NCBI RefSeq assembly: GCF_023156195.1
Contig: NZ_JAKUKA010000001.1
Location: forward strand, 5,681,001 to 5,745,000
Direction of reading: 5' to 3'
Source: Chitinophaga sedimenti
GTDB lineage: Bacteria; Bacteroidota; Bacteroidia; Chitinophagales; Chitinophagaceae
DNA: 64,000 nucleotides
A program made the position numbers and the translations under genes. Below the pieces are notes generated by a model that saw only the letters and a list, made by a program, of their open reading frames with translations, was not told the origin of the DNA and ran no database searches. Shown here one piece after another: positions 18,054 through 28,150 of this stretch (position 1 is the first letter of the stretch; each line of letters opens with the position of its first letter).

Positions 18054-20711
18054 TTACCGTATGAGCGTGACCGTTCCACTTCGAGAAAAATCTTCCCCGA
18101 GGTAATCTTTCGCTTTCACCATCCACACATACACACCCACATCCTGCGGCCGTCCGTTAATGGTGCCGTCCCATCCCTTGCCAGTGATGTTGCTGCTGTA
18201 CACGAGTTCGCCCCAGCGATTAAAAATCCGGAAGTATTCAATAGATGCAATACCTGCGGAAATCGGGCGCACCCAATCGTTCACACCGTCGTTATTCGGT
18301 GTAAAACCCGTGGGCACGAATACAGCAGGCAGCGTAGAATATACTTTTACGCGCATATACGCAGAGTCTACACAACCAGCTTCGTTGAGTACATATAGTT
18401 TGTAATTGATGTTCGGCGATGGTGCATTATATACCGCCTGCGGATTGGGAATATTGGTAGCAGAAAGATTAGTGCCCGGGACCCATTGGTATTGGATACC
18501 GCCACTCGCATTAAATTGTAAAGGCTGGCCAATAACCACGGAGGTATCGTTACCGGCAAAGGCACGGATTCTTGGCAGCATCGTTACGCGCACCGTATCC
18601 GTACCGGGCTTGGGGCACCCTTGCGTATCGTAGGCATATAGCACATAATCGGTAATGGATGCACTCGGCCTGGATACCGGGTCCAAGGTGCCGGCGCTGC
18701 TTAAGGTGCCGGCCGGTGTCCATACGAATGAATTGCCCACAATGGTGGCGTGCAGTTGCGCGGTGGCATCGTAACAGATCATGGCGTCGCGGCCGGCATT
18801 CGCAACCGGATATGGTACGGCGCGTACTGTCACCTGGTCGGTGGCGGTGCAGCCGCTGATAGCGGCGGTTACACTGTACGTGGTAGTTGTCGGCGTAGTA
18901 GCGGCCGGGCTTTTGACCGAGCCGTCGCTCACCTGTTCGGCGGGTGTCCACGTAAAACGCAAGCCATCAGAAATAGTATGCAGGATGATGTTATCACCTG
19001 CGCAGATCGTTGTGTCGGCGCGCGTCCGGAGCGTGACGAAAGGCACCGTGCGGATTAATACAGAATCTGTATTGATACAACCATCATTGTTTAACGATAC
19101 AAAATATTTGGTGGTGTTAACCGGTGATACGGATGGTGTGGCGGTATTGGCTGCGGTCATGTTCGCCGAAGGTGTCCAGCTAAAAACGCCGGTACCGGTT
19201 GCACTAAGTTGCAATTGGTCTGGCGGACAAATCAGCGTATCTCTATAAGCCAGACTGATGGCAGGTTTGTCGAGCACTGTGAAAGGCGCTTCCAAGGTAT
19301 CCGGGCAACCCACTGTATTGCCTACGATCAATCGTACTGTTTTAGTACCGATACTGGGATACGTATAGTTGGTATTTTGTGCCCCGGATATATCATTAAA
19401 TACAAAGCTCTCTCCAAAATCCCAGTTCCAGGAATTTACCGTTCCGTATACCGTGGTGGTAAGATCTGTGAAGGTCGATGGTCTGTTAAAGCAGCTGCCG
19501 CCCACGGTAAAGTCCGGCTCGAAGCCGGGGTAAACGCGTGCTGTAGCAGTGGTGCTGTCCGGACAGGTTTGCCCGCGGTTGATCACGAGTTTAATGGTGT
19601 AAGTGCCCGCCGTTGCAAAGGTATGTTGCGCCACCGGGTCGGTGCCAGCGTAAACGATGTTGGACAAAGCATCCGAAAATTCCCAGTTGTAGGTGCTGAT
19701 CAGCGGGCTGGTAGAGCGGTTGTCCACCGCGAGCGTTTGGGTATTACCGCAAAGCATATATTCCGGCAGCAAAGTGGCCGCCGCAATAGTACAGGAAGTA
19801 ATATTCAGCTGCAGATCCTTGCGCTGCGTGGCTATGGTAACGCCGTTGCGGATTTCCTGGACGCAAACTGTTACTACATAAATGCCTACGTCCGGCGCAA
19901 TGCCGGTTATTAAACCTGTATTGGGATCTATTTTGACATTGGAGCCGAGTGGGAGAGAGCCGCTGAAGTTACCGCCATACGGTACGCCGTCGTACGGTGG
20001 TTGAAGCGCGGGTTGTGAATTACCGCCGGCGCCACCGCCTCCTCCACCACCGCCACCACCACCGCCGCGTAAGCCGGTTGTCTGGTAAGCATCGCAGAAA
20101 GAATAGAGTAATTGATCGGTGGCGTCCGGATCTGACGCGCCAAAGCTGTAACTGAAAGAGTTGTTGGCACATACCACCACCAGGTCGCTGCCCACGAATC
20201 GTGCGCTGTTATTGCGTGGATTGTCGGCACCTGCCTGTGTACCCGGAATTTCCGCGGTATAAGTCGCGCCTATCTGGCTGTAGCCCGGCGTAAGGTTATT
20301 GATACCGGCTATACGAAATGTTACCTGCGAAGCGATCAGGTAGCCTTCTACATTACCCGCCAGCGTGAGGTCAAATTCATAATAGGCTACCTGGTAACAG
20401 ATTAATGGCGGGTTGGTGATACAGGGATCGGTGCTGAGGTAACTGAGATTTTCCTCGCGGTTCTTGCGTACCGATTCATCCATAACCCGCGCATTGGTGC
20501 CACGGTTAAACACACTCACGTACATCGGGTCGGGGAATTCGCGTACGGGAGCGCCGCAGCGTTTAAACAGTTTCACGGTAAATGCGTAGGTATAGTTGCC
20601 GTTAGACACGTTCTTCAGTGTATAAAACATTTCCCCGCCGGTGATATGATCGGCGCGTGCAATGTTTATGCTGCTGATGTACAGGAGTATCAGGAATAAT
20701 AGACGCTTCAT
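18054..20711 (-). CDS. PKD-repeat surface protein with T9SS type B C-terminal domain
   Basis: The 885-residue product has an N-terminal signal peptide (MKRLLFLILLYISSINIARA), an N-terminal adhesin-like region starting DHITGGEMFYTL, PKD-type repeats (NWEFSDALSN, NSWNWDFGES, each ending in a TYTIKLVI-like strand), three or more Ig-like blocks of the WTPA...TTTYSV type, and a gliding-motility-associated C-terminal domain (FVPTGFTPNNDGVND, FNRWGELVYSS, GWDGTINGRPQDVGVYVW). The last domain directs secretion by the type IX system and surface attachment. A run of about a dozen glycines near residue 218-229 is a flexible linker encoded by a GC-rich triplet tract. The gene is intact, standing alone just outside the element. 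Confidence 0.92.
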   Translation of the reverse strand: MKRLLFLILLYISSINIARADHITGGEMFYTLKNVSNGNYTYAFTVKLFKRCGAPVREFPDPMYVSVFNRGTNARVMDESVRKNREENLSYLSTDPCITNPPLICYQVAYYEFDLTLAGNVEGYLIASQVTFRIAGINNLTPGYSQIGATYTAEIPGTQAGADNPRNNSARFVGSDLVVVCANNSFSYSFGASDPDATDQLLYSFCDAYQTTGLRGGGGGGGGGGGGAGGNSQPALQPPYDGVPYGGNFSGSLPLGSNVKIDPNTGLITGIAPDVGIYVVTVCVQEIRNGVTIATQRKDLQLNITSCTIAAATLLPEYMLCGNTQTLAVDNRSTSPLISTYNWEFSDALSNIVYAGTDPVAQHTFATAGTYTIKLVINRGQTCPDSTTATARVYPGFEPDFTVGGSCFNRPSTFTDLTTTVYGTVNSWNWDFGESFVFNDISGAQNTNYTYPSIGTKTVRLIVGNTVGCPDTLEAPFTVLDKPAISLAYRDTLICPPDQLQLSATGTGVFSWTPSANMTAANTATPSVSPVNTTKYFVSLNNDGCINTDSVLIRTVPFVTLRTRADTTICAGDNIILHTISDGLRFTWTPAEQVSDGSVKSPAATTPTTTTYSVTAAISGCTATDQVTVRAVPYPVANAGRDAMICYDATAQLHATIVGNSFVWTPAGTLSSAGTLDPVSRPSASITDYVLYAYDTQGCPKPGTDTVRVTMLPRIRAFAGNDTSVVIGQPLQFNASGGIQYQWVPGTNLSATNIPNPQAVYNAPSPNINYKLYVLNEAGCVDSAYMRVKVYSTLPAVFVPTGFTPNNDGVNDWVRPISAGIASIEYFRIFNRWGELVYSSNITGKGWDGTINGRPQDVGVYVWMVKAKDYLGEDFSRSGTVTLIR

Positions 20712-20873
20712 GCTAATGGTTGAATCTACATAGATGCGCTGTCCGCCGTGTGTTACTGTCCTTTTTGCGCTTTATGTAAATGTAAGATAGAATAACGACA
20801 AGTTAAGCGCGTCGGTTGCCTCGTACAACCGCAAGTCGATAGATCGGGAAAATTTAACGGCCAGTCCCCTCAT

Positions 20874-21917
20874 TTAAGAACAGATGGCCAATGCGGCGGA
20901 AGACCCGCGCACGCATAGTTCTGCTGGTAGTACCAATGTGCGGTATTCCTTAACAGGGCGTTTGCTTTCAATGAGTTCGATCAGCAGCTTAGCCGCGGCG
21001 GCGCCCATTTCAAAGGCCGACTGCTTCACGGTTGTGAGCGGAGGATCAATGAGTTCCGGCGATGCGAAGTTGGAAAAGCCCGCCAGTGCAATTTGCTCGG
21101 GGATACGAATATGCCTTCTACGCAACAGGGTACAGGCCAGCATCGTCAGCCTGTCGGACGCCGCAAACACTGCATCCGGCGGCTCCGGAAGCGCCATCAG
21201 CTCGTCGAGCGCGGTAGCTACTTCTGCTTCCAGCATACCGCCGTGATCACAATACTTTACATATGCTTCATCGGCGGCCAGCCCCGCGTCGGAAAGCGCC
21301 TGGCGGTAACCATGCAGTCGCTCGCGGGTAATGGAAAGATACGGCGCGCTCGTCAGGTGCGCGATACGCCGCCGCCCGTTGCGCAGCAGGTGCGTTACAG
21401 CCGCATGTGCCCCGCCGTAATTGTCGCTCGTAATTTTATGCGCCTGCATATCGGCCGGCACCCGGTCGAAAAATACCATGGGCAGGCCTTGTTCCTGCAT
21501 CTGTTTAAAATGAGATATATCCTGCGTTTCGGCCGAAAGGGATACCAGCAATCCGTCGATAGACCGCCAGGTAAGGTTTTGCAGGTTCTTTAATTCTTTT
21601 CCGTAAGATTCGAAGTTCTGGGTAATGATAGCCAGGTAGTCTTTTTCATGCGCTATGGCTTCAATGCCGCTGATTACTTCTGCATAAAAACTGTTGGGAA
21701 TAGAACAAAGGGCTACCCCAATGCAGCGCCCGTTTTTGTTCTTCAGGCTCTGCGCCACCAGGTTAGGGCGGTAGTGATGCTCCGCCGCATAGTCTTTAAC
21801 CAGTTGCTGCGTAGCCTCACTGATCTTATAACTGCCCTTTAATGCCCGCGATACGGTGGACAAAGAAAGATTCAAGGCTTTGGCAATATCCTTTATGGTG
21901 ATGCTCGCAGATTTCAT
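20874..21917 (-). CDS. LacI-family transcriptional regulator
   Basis: The 347-residue product begins with a LacI helix-turn-helix (TIKDIAKALNLSLSTVSRALKG, hinge helix PNLVAQSLK near residue 50-58) and continues with the periplasmic-binding-protein-like effector domain (IGVALCSIPNSFYAEVISGI, VFFDRVPADMQAHKITSDN, DAVFAASDRLTMLA). It presumably senses a sugar or sugar phosphate. It is transcribed away from a second LacI gene; a perfect GCAAACGTTTGC palindrome lies between them. Its target genes are not obvious here, possibly itself and the divergent LacI-ROK pair. Confidence 0.93.
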   Translation of the reverse strand: MKSASITIKDIAKALNLSLSTVSRALKGSYKISEATQQLVKDYAAEHHYRPNLVAQSLKNKNGRCIGVALCSIPNSFYAEVISGIEAIAHEKDYLAIITQNFESYGKELKNLQNLTWRSIDGLLVSLSAETQDISHFKQMQEQGLPMVFFDRVPADMQAHKITSDNYGGAHAAVTHLLRNGRRRIAHLTSAPYLSITRERLHGYRQALSDAGLAADEAYVKYCDHGGMLEAEVATALDELMALPEPPDAVFAASDRLTMLACTLLRRRHIRIPEQIALAGFSNFASPELIDPPLTTVKQSAFEMGAAAAKLLIELIESKRPVKEYRTLVLPAELCVRGSSAALAICS

Positions 21918-21965
21918 AACGCGCCGTGGCTGACACTATGAATGTACGTTTTTTTGAGATTTTGT

Positions 21966-21977
21966 GCAAACGTTTGC
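21966..21977. promoter_or_regulatory. LacI/CcpA-type operator GCAAACGTTTGC
   Basis: A perfect 12-base palindrome with central CG, flanked by TTTGT and CCAAA, lies in the 118-base gap between the two divergent LacI-family genes. It fits the general LacI/GalR operator pattern with a CG centre, so one or both regulators probably bind here and control both directions. Confidence 0.7.
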
Positions 21978-22035
21978 CCAAATAAATATCCGCCACAGTA
22001 AAGGTTTTGAGAATTAATAGCTTAATTTTTCTGGA

Positions 22036-23050
22036 GTGAAGAAGAAGATTTCCATATACGATATTGCCCGCGAGATGAATGTGTCGTCCGCCACGGTTTC
22101 CTATGTATTGAATGGCAAGGCCGCGGAGAAGCGCATCAGTAAAACGCTGGAGCAGCGCATCATGGCCTATGCGAGGGAAGTGGACTATCGTCCCAATATG
22201 ATCGCCAAAAGTTTGCGCACCGGAAAAACCCGCACTATTGGCATGCTGGTGGAAGATGTAGCCGACCCGTTCTTCGGCAACGCCGCCCGTATTATGGAAG
22301 GTATTGCCCGACAACTGGGCTACCAGCTGCTGTTTGCCAGTACGGACAATAATCCCGCCGTAGCACGTGGGCTGCTCGACGTATTCCGTGGTGCGCAGGC
22401 CGATGGTTATATCATCGCGCCACCGCCCGGGCTGGAGCAGGATGTGCAGGCCTTACAGGAAGATGGCCTTCCGGTGGTGCTGTTCGACCGTTATTTTGTT
22501 GGGATTCCTACCACTAATGTGGTGGCCGACAATTTTGGCGGCGCGTACAAGGCTACCCGGCACCTGCAGCATAATGGGCATCGCCGCATTGCGCTGGTTA
22601 CGGCAGAATCCGGCCAGGTACAGATGGGCGACCGGCTCCGTGGCTATATCCAGGCCATGGAAGAGGAGGACCTGCCCATTCTTACATTTAACGCTTCTAC
22701 TTTCCCCGGAATAAAATCCGCAATTTCCTGAAACAGCAGCCCGACCTCGACGCCGTGCTGTTTACCACCAGTTACCTCACCCTCGCCGGCCTGGAAGCGA
22801 TGGCCGATCTTCAATTACGCGCCCCGGACGACTTTGCCGTGGTAAGTTTCGACGATCACCCGCATTTCCAGTTTTTTCGCCTGCTATTACTGCCGTGGCG
22901 CAGCCGGTGCAGACCATCGCAGAAGCAGTAATCCGGCAGCTTATCGCCTGCCTGGAAAAGGGCGAGCCCACGGATAAAACCACGACCATCCTGCCTGTAT
23001 CGCTGGTGGTGCGTGCATCTTCGGCAGCAGTGCCGGTGTTGCGTCCGTAA
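22036..23050 (+). CDS. LacI-family transcriptional regulator (two frame breaks)
   Basis: A GTG start (VKKKISIYDIAREMNVSS) opens a LacI HTH (SATVSYVLNG) and hinge (PNMIAKSLRTGK), followed by the sugar-binding domain (IGMLVEDVADPFFGNAARI, VVLFDRYF, NNGHRRIALVT-like). The frame is lost near 22714 (AAAA) and again at about 22873 (T6); the restored C-terminal part reads LDAVLFTTSYLTLAGLEAM ... DFAVVSFDDHPHFQFF and ends at the TAA at 23048-23050. The ROK kinase starts 15 bases later, so the pair probably forms a regulator-kinase operon acting on one hexose. Confidence 0.88.
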
Positions 23051-23065
23051 TGTGTATATTACAGG

Positions 23066-23950
23066 ATGCAAACTCACGATCAGCAGATTTTAGGCATCGA
23101 TATCGGTGGCTCGCACATTACGGCGGGCATGGTAAATATTCAGTCGTACCGCCCGGACGAAAGCACAATGGTACGCCTTCGGGTTGATAGCCACGCGCCG
23201 GCAGCCGAGATTATGGCTACCTGGTCGCAGGCGGTCCGCGAGGTGTGGCAAAAGGCGGGTATTGCTTCTTCCCGGATTGGTATTGCGATGCCCGGGCCCT
23301 TTGATTATCAGAAGGGTATCAGCCTGATTGCCAAAGAATTTCATAAGTATGAAGCCCTTTATAAACTTCCCGTTGGCGATATGCTGGCGGAAGCGGCAGG
23401 CATTCCATCCACCTATATATTAATGCGCAACGACGCGGAAGCATTTCTCGAAGGCGAGGTGCTGAGCGGTGCGGCTAAAGGTTTTAATCCCGCCATTGGC
23501 ATTACCACGGGTACGGGGATTGGCTCTGCACGCAGCCGCAATGGTGTTACCAGCGATGCGGAACTGAGCGTAACTCCCTACCTGGACGGGATGGCCGAGG
23601 ATTATACTTCTATCCGTTTCTTTTTGGGAAGATATAAGGAGTTAACCGGTAAAATAGCCACCGATGTGCGCGCTATCGCCGATGCAGTGGGCACCGACCC
23701 CGCGGCCACACAGGTGTTCGAAGAATTCGAGCAGCACCTAGGCGTATTTCTACGTCATTTTATACAGTTGGACCGTCCGCAGGTATTAGTCGTAGGGGGC
23801 AATATTGCCAATGCTTTGCCAATTTTCGAGGCGGGGTTACGGCGCGAAGTGGGCGAATTGTTTAATGGCGTGGAGTTGCGCAAAGCTGCGTTGGGCGAAG
23901 CTGCGGCATTGATCGGCGGGGCCTGCTGCTGGCATTACGCCGCGCAGTAA
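23066..23950 (+). CDS. ROK-family sugar kinase
   Basis: The 294-residue protein has the ROK/actin-like ATPase fold: phosphate-1 motif LGIDIGGSHITAG near residue 10, IGIAMPGPFDY (residue 74), the NDAEAFLEGE segment that carries the catalytic Asp (residue 122) and GITTGTGIGSA (residue 147). The usual zinc-binding CxCGxxGC motif of many ROK kinases is not seen where expected, which points to a glucokinase-like subgroup without it. It phosphorylates a hexose with ATP. It follows the LacI gene by 15 bases and is probably under its control. Confidence 0.85.
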   Translation: MQTHDQQILGIDIGGSHITAGMVNIQSYRPDESTMVRLRVDSHAPAAEIMATWSQAVREVWQKAGIASSRIGIAMPGPFDYQKGISLIAKEFHKYEALYKLPVGDMLAEAAGIPSTYILMRNDAEAFLEGEVLSGAAKGFNPAIGITTGTGIGSARSRNGVTSDAELSVTPYLDGMAEDYTSIRFFLGRYKELTGKIATDVRAIADAVGTDPAATQVFEEFEQHLGVFLRHFIQLDRPQVLVVGGNIANALPIFEAGLRREVGELFNGVELRKAALGEAAALIGGACCWHYAAQ

Positions 23951-23980
23951 ATTGTTGTAAATTGCCGTAAATCGTATATT

Positions 23981-24393
23981 ATGGCAACTCAACAAATCAT
24001 CCCCTACATTACTTACAACGGACAGTGCGAAGAACGCTGGAGTTTTACAAGAGTGTTTTCGGCGGTACTGTCGAAATTGTGACCCGTTACGATAACCCGG
24101 CGATGAATGCCCCGGAGGAGTATCGTAATAAGATCCTGCACGCGCGTTTCCATAATGATACGATAACCATCTTCGCGAGCGATATCATGCCCGGCAAAAC
24201 TGCCCATGGTACCAGTGCCGATGTTGCCCTTTCGCTTTCCTACGCTACACCCGAAGAAGGGCAGAGGATTTTTGACGCATTGTCTGCCGGAGGGCATGTA
24301 CATATTCCCTTTAAAAAACAGTTCTGGGGTGATTACCATGGTAACTTCACTGACAAATATGGAATTAGGTGGATGTTGAATACGGCGAATTGA
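23981..24393 (+). CDS. VOC-family (PhnB/glyoxalase-like) protein (one frame break)
   Basis: ATG 23981 opens MATQQIIPYITYNGQCEE, and after one base is restored near 24034 the frame continues ALEFYKSVFGGTVEIVTRY to 24393. The full 137 residues match the PhnB-like group of the vicinal-oxygen-chelate fold: N-terminal beta-alpha-beta unit with EEALEFYKSVFGG, a middle HARFHNDTITIFASD strand pair, and the C-terminal FWGDYHGNFTDKYGIRWML signature. The substrate of this group is mostly unknown. It overlaps nothing and is followed 8 bases later by the AlkB gene. Confidence 0.85.
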
Positions 24394-24401
24394 TTTCTAA
24401 T

Positions 24402-24995
24402 ATGATCATGGAAAAACTCAACCTGCTGCCTTTCCAGGGAGAAGCCTATTTATTTCCCCAATGCTTTAGTCGGCCCGAAAGCAACGACTATTTCATCCGT
24501 CTGCAGCAGGAAACTCAGTGGAAACAGGAGCCGATCAAAATATTCGGGAAAGAGGTGATGCAACCGCGGCTCACTGCCTGGTACGGAGATACCGATAAAA
24601 GCTACACCTATTCCGGCATTACTATGCAACCGCAGGCCTGGAATCCGGTATTGACGGCCATCAAATCAACTATAGAAAAGGTAGCGGAGGCGCAATTTAC
24701 CAGTGCCCTCCTTAATTATTACCGCGACGGACAGGATAGTATGGGCTGGCACCGGGATAATGAAAAACAGTTGGGTGTAAACCCGGTAATCGCATCGGTG
24801 AGTTTTGGTGCGCCGCGCATTTTCAAGCTGCGTCATTATGAAAAGAAAACGCCCGTCATCAATATAGAGCTGACGCATGGCAGCCTGTTACTGATGACGG
24901 GCGCAACCCAGCATTACTGGGAGCATGCGCTGCCCAAAACAGCGCGGGTAAAGGAGGGCAGGATCAACCTGACCTTTAGAAAAATAATTTTTTAG
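24402..24995 (+). CDS. AlkB-type alpha-ketoglutarate-dependent DNA repair dioxygenase
   Basis: From ATG 24402 (or 24408) the product is about 197 residues. It shows the AlkB Fe(II)/2-oxoglutarate signature: MQPRLTAWYGD, the SALLNYYRDGQDSMGWHRDNE block with the metal HxD, the distal His in YWEHALPK and the 2-oxoglutarate-binding RINLTFR. Such enzymes oxidatively remove alkyl groups from DNA bases. A longer frame opens within the VOC gene, but the ATG after that stop is preferred. Its stop overlaps the end of the convergent dehydrogenase gene. Confidence 0.92.
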   Translation: MIMEKLNLLPFQGEAYLFPQCFSRPESNDYFIRLQQETQWKQEPIKIFGKEVMQPRLTAWYGDTDKSYTYSGITMQPQAWNPVLTAIKSTIEKVAEAQFTSALLNYYRDGQDSMGWHRDNEKQLGVNPVIASVSFGAPRIFKLRHYEKKTPVINIELTHGSLLLMTGATQHYWEHALPKTARVKEGRINLTFRKIIF

Positions 24996-25985
24996 ACCAG
25001 GGCAGCAGCGGCGTTCAAGGGCTCGCCGCTCTCAATTCCTTTAATATTCTGCAAGGTCGTATTCGCGATCTGCTCCAGCGCTTCGTGCGTAAAAACGCCT
25101 GGTGCGCCGTGACCAGCACATTCGGGAAACTCATTAGCCGCTGGATCTGGTCATCCTGGATAATATCCTCGGACAGGTCGCGGAAGAAAAGCTTCTCCTC
25201 CTGCTCGTACACATCAATGCCCAAATACCCGACGATGCCGGATTTCAGCGCATCGATCACATCCTGTGTGCAAACTAATCCGCCGCGGCTGGTATTAATC
25301 AGCATCACGCCTTTTTCACGCCTGCCAGTCTTTCTTTATTGATAAGATGACGGGTATGCTCGTTCAGCGGGCAATGCAGCGAAATGATATCCGATTCGGC
25401 CATCAATGTATCTAACGGAACATAATGCACGCCGTTGTTTACGAGCGTTGGATCGGCGGCAATGTCGTAGGCAAGCACCTTGCAACCGAAGCCGCTCAGC
25501 AGGCGGGCAAAGGCTTTCCCGATGTTGCCTGTACCCACAATGCCCACTGTTTTTCCGTGCAGATCGAATCCCAGCAGCCCGTTCAACGAAAAGTTCTGCT
25601 CGCGCACACGGTTATACGCCTTATGGATCTTCCGGTTCAGCGTAAGGATCATCGCGAGCGCATGTTCGGCCACCGCTTCGGGTGAATAAGCGGGCACGCG
25701 GCATACGCGCATCCCCTGAGCTTTGGCCTCTTCCAGGTTCACATTATTAAAACCGGCACAGCGCAGTGCGATGATTTTAGTTCCGCCGGCGGCCAGTGCT
25801 TTAATCACGGTTTCGTCCACTTTGTCGTTTACAAATACGCATACCACTTCGCTGCCTTCTGCGAGGGATACGGTTTGCGGGTTCAGTTGCGTATCCTGGT
25901 ACGACAGTGTGTAGCCGAAGTCCTGGTTGCGGGCATCAAAAAATGTTTTGTCGTAGGGCTGGGTCGAGAAAAAGGTGATCTTCAT
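24992..25985 (-). CDS. ldhA: D-lactate dehydrogenase-type 2-hydroxyacid dehydrogenase (two frame breaks)
   Basis: The restored protein has about 331 residues, the usual LdhA length. It begins MKITFFSTQPYDKTFFD, carries the active-site RCAGFNNVNL arginine region, the NAD-binding VGIVGTGNIGKAF, then NTSRGGLV, LGIDVYEQE and the catalytic histidine in TAHQAFFTHEAL. Breaks are at A5 near 25309 and T5 near 25083; the true stop is TAA at 24992-24994. It reduces pyruvate to D-lactate with NADH in the cytoplasm. It follows EgtD by 18 bases on the same strand and could be in the same transcript. Confidence 0.88.
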
Positions 25986-26003
25986 GCAATTAAGATAACA
26001 AAA

Positions 26004-26987
26004 TTAAGCGCATTGCCACATGGCGTCCACGAACCAATCTTTACTATCGGTGAACTGCCGCACGCAACGGAAGCCGGAAGTCTGCGCCAGCCGGTCGATT
26101 TCGGCGGCGCTGTATTTTTGGGATATTTCCATATAAATAGCTTCATCTTTTGCAAAATGAATCAGGGCGTCGCCCATTTGTACTTCCTGTTCCTCCAGGC
26201 TTACCAGGTAACTTTTACAGCTGCCCGTACCGGGATCGTACGTTGGATAGTGCTCAAACTTTTCCGTATCGAAATTAGCACCCAGCTCGTGGTTAATACG
26301 CCGGAGGAGGTTCAGGTTAAATTCACGCGTAATGCCGGCCGCGTCATTGTATGCTGCCAGTACGGTAGCCGGATGCTTTTTTAAATCGAAGCCGGTAATC
26401 AGTATATCGCCGGGATGTAACTGTTCCCTTATCTTCTTTAGAAAAGCCGCTGCTTCCTGTGGTGGTACATTCCCGATGCTGGCGCCCATGAACAATACCA
26501 CGCGGCGTTTGGGCGTAAGGTCGGCACTGGCTTTCAGCATGTCGATGTATTCGCCGTTCAGGCCTTTTACTTTTAAACCTGGTAACTGCCGGGGCAAAGT
26601 GCGCTCGAGATAATTGATCATGCTGCCGGAAATATCGATCGGGAAGTAGGTGTAGTCCAATCCCATCTCCAATATTTCTTTCAGGAGGATACTGGTTTTG
26701 CTGGCATCGCCGGCGCCCAGCTCCACCACGTCGAACGAGGAGCAGAGAGCACAGAGTGCAAGCGCGATATCGCGGCTCTGTTCCTGTAAAATCTCCAGCT
26801 CACAACCGGTCAGGTAATACTCCGGCGCCTGCATGATCTGCTGGAAAAGCGCATCACCGGCGGCATCGTAAAAATATTTGGAATCGAGATGTTTATGCTC
26901 TGCAAGCAAGCCATTCACCACATCGCGGTAAAAATTATTCACGTGTTTGCGGGCGACAGGCGGCTGTGGTACAGTAAGTGTTTTCAT
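26004..26987 (-). CDS. egtD: EgtD, L-histidine N-alpha-methyltransferase
   Basis: From ATG 26987 the product is 327 residues, the EgtD length. It methylates histidine three times with SAM to give hercynine. Visible are the N-terminal FYRDVVNGLLAEHKHLDSKYFYDAAGD segment shortened here as the family's KYFYD-x-x-G-x-x-L-F pattern, SAM motif I VVELGAGDASKT, YFPIDISGSM, and the MGASIGN loop, ending with KDWFVDAMW. The gene starts 16 bases after the EgtB stop. A longer frame upstream is only the out-of-frame end of EgtB. Confidence 0.93.
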   Translation of the reverse strand: MKTLTVPQPPVARKHVNNFYRDVVNGLLAEHKHLDSKYFYDAAGDALFQQIMQAPEYYLTGCELEILQEQSRDIALALCALCSSFDVVELGAGDASKTSILLKEILEMGLDYTYFPIDISGSMINYLERTLPRQLPGLKVKGLNGEYIDMLKASADLTPKRRVVLFMGASIGNVPPQEAAAFLKKIREQLHPGDILITGFDLKKHPATVLAAYNDAAGITREFNLNLLRRINHELGANFDTEKFEHYPTYDPGTGSCKSYLVSLEEQEVQMGDALIHFAKDEAIYMEISQKYSAAEIDRLAQTSGFRCVRQFTDSKDWFVDAMWQCA

Positions 26988-27003
26988 AAAGCAATAGTTT
27001 AGG

Positions 27004-28150
27004 TTATCGCACAAGCCGGATGCCGGTGAGTTGCCAGCGGACGTGTGGATGGAAAAAATTACGGTAAGTATGACGGCTGTGTCCGGTGGCGTAAATGCGG
27101 ACGCGCCGCGCAATACTTTCTGGTTCACCATGAATTTGCCATTGTATTCGCCCACTGGTCCGGGTACACGCTGGAAGCCCGGGTATGGCAGGTATGCGCT
27201 CTCCGTCCATTCCCAGCGCTGGCCCCAGCTGAATTGGCCGGATGCTGCTTCCCACTCAAATTCCGTGGGCAGGCGCATGCCTTTCCAGGCGGCGAAGGCG
27301 GCGGCTTCGTAATAACTGATATGGCTTACCGGCTCATTTAAATCGATGCGGCGCAAGCCATGCAGCGTGTAATGCTGCCATTGCCCGTCTACCTGCAACC
27401 AGTACAGGGGGCAGTGATCGCGTTATTACGCACCCAGTCCCAGCCTTCAGAATGCCAGTGCTCAAATTGTTTGTACCCACCCAGGTTAATAAATTCGAGG
27501 AACTCGCCATTGGTCACCAGCTGGTTGCTGATGTGCGCTTCCTGCAAGTACACGGTGTGCGGGTTAAGTTCATTATCATAACAAAAGCCTTCCCCGGTAA
27601 ACCCGATCTGGTACTGCCCCGCCTTAATGTGCGTGAAGGATGGGGCGGGTGGTGTGTCCCAGGCGCTGTACTGGCTGTCCTGGTATGCAGGTAGCAAGGG
27701 ATTATGCCCGAGAATGTATTTAATATCTGTCCATAATAATTCCTGGTGTTGCTCTTCGTGATTGCAGCCCAGGATAATTAAGGCTTCCAGGTCTGTGTCT
27801 ACGGGGCCGGCCAGCAATTGCTGCATGCATTCGTCTACATACACCCGGTATTTATATATTTCGTTCACGGTGGGCCGGCTCAGGTTACCGCGCTGGGTCC
27901 GGACTACCCGGGCTCCCAGGCTTTCATAATAACTATTGAATACGAAGTTGAAATTAGGGTCGTATTCTACATAGTTTTTCAGATACGGCTTTAAGATGAG
28001 CGTTTCAAAAAACCAGGTGGTATGTCCCAGGTGCCATTTGGGCGGACTTACATCGGCCACTGGCTGCACCACATAATCTTCGGTGTGCAGCGGCGCGCAT
28101 ATCTGTTCGGTCAGCTGCCGTGTTTTCGCATATTTTTCTGTCAGGCTCAT
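27004..28150 (-). CDS. egtB: EgtB, hercynine oxygenase (iron-dependent sulfoxide synthase, two frame breaks)
   Basis: EgtB joins a thiol sulfur to hercynine and oxidises it to the sulfoxide using Fe(II) and O2. The N-terminal DinB-like domain shows the three iron ligands: His43 (WHLGHTTWFFE) and His131/His135 (CNHEEQHQELL). The formylglycine-generating-enzyme-like C-terminal domain follows (YQIGFTGEGFCYDNE, MRLPTEFEWEAA, GASAFTP). Breaks are at C5 near 27402 and near 27080; the restored end is FFHPHVRWQLTGIRLVR. Its ATG overlaps the stop of the upstream transporter gene by four bases (ATGA). The sulfur donor (cysteine or gamma-glutamylcysteine) cannot be told from sequence; no egtA, egtC or egtE is visible here. 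Confidence 0.92.

Noticed and set aside
18550..19913. Several long frames on both strands within the PKD-repeat gene
   Set aside because: Shadows of a GC-rich, intact 885-codon gene.
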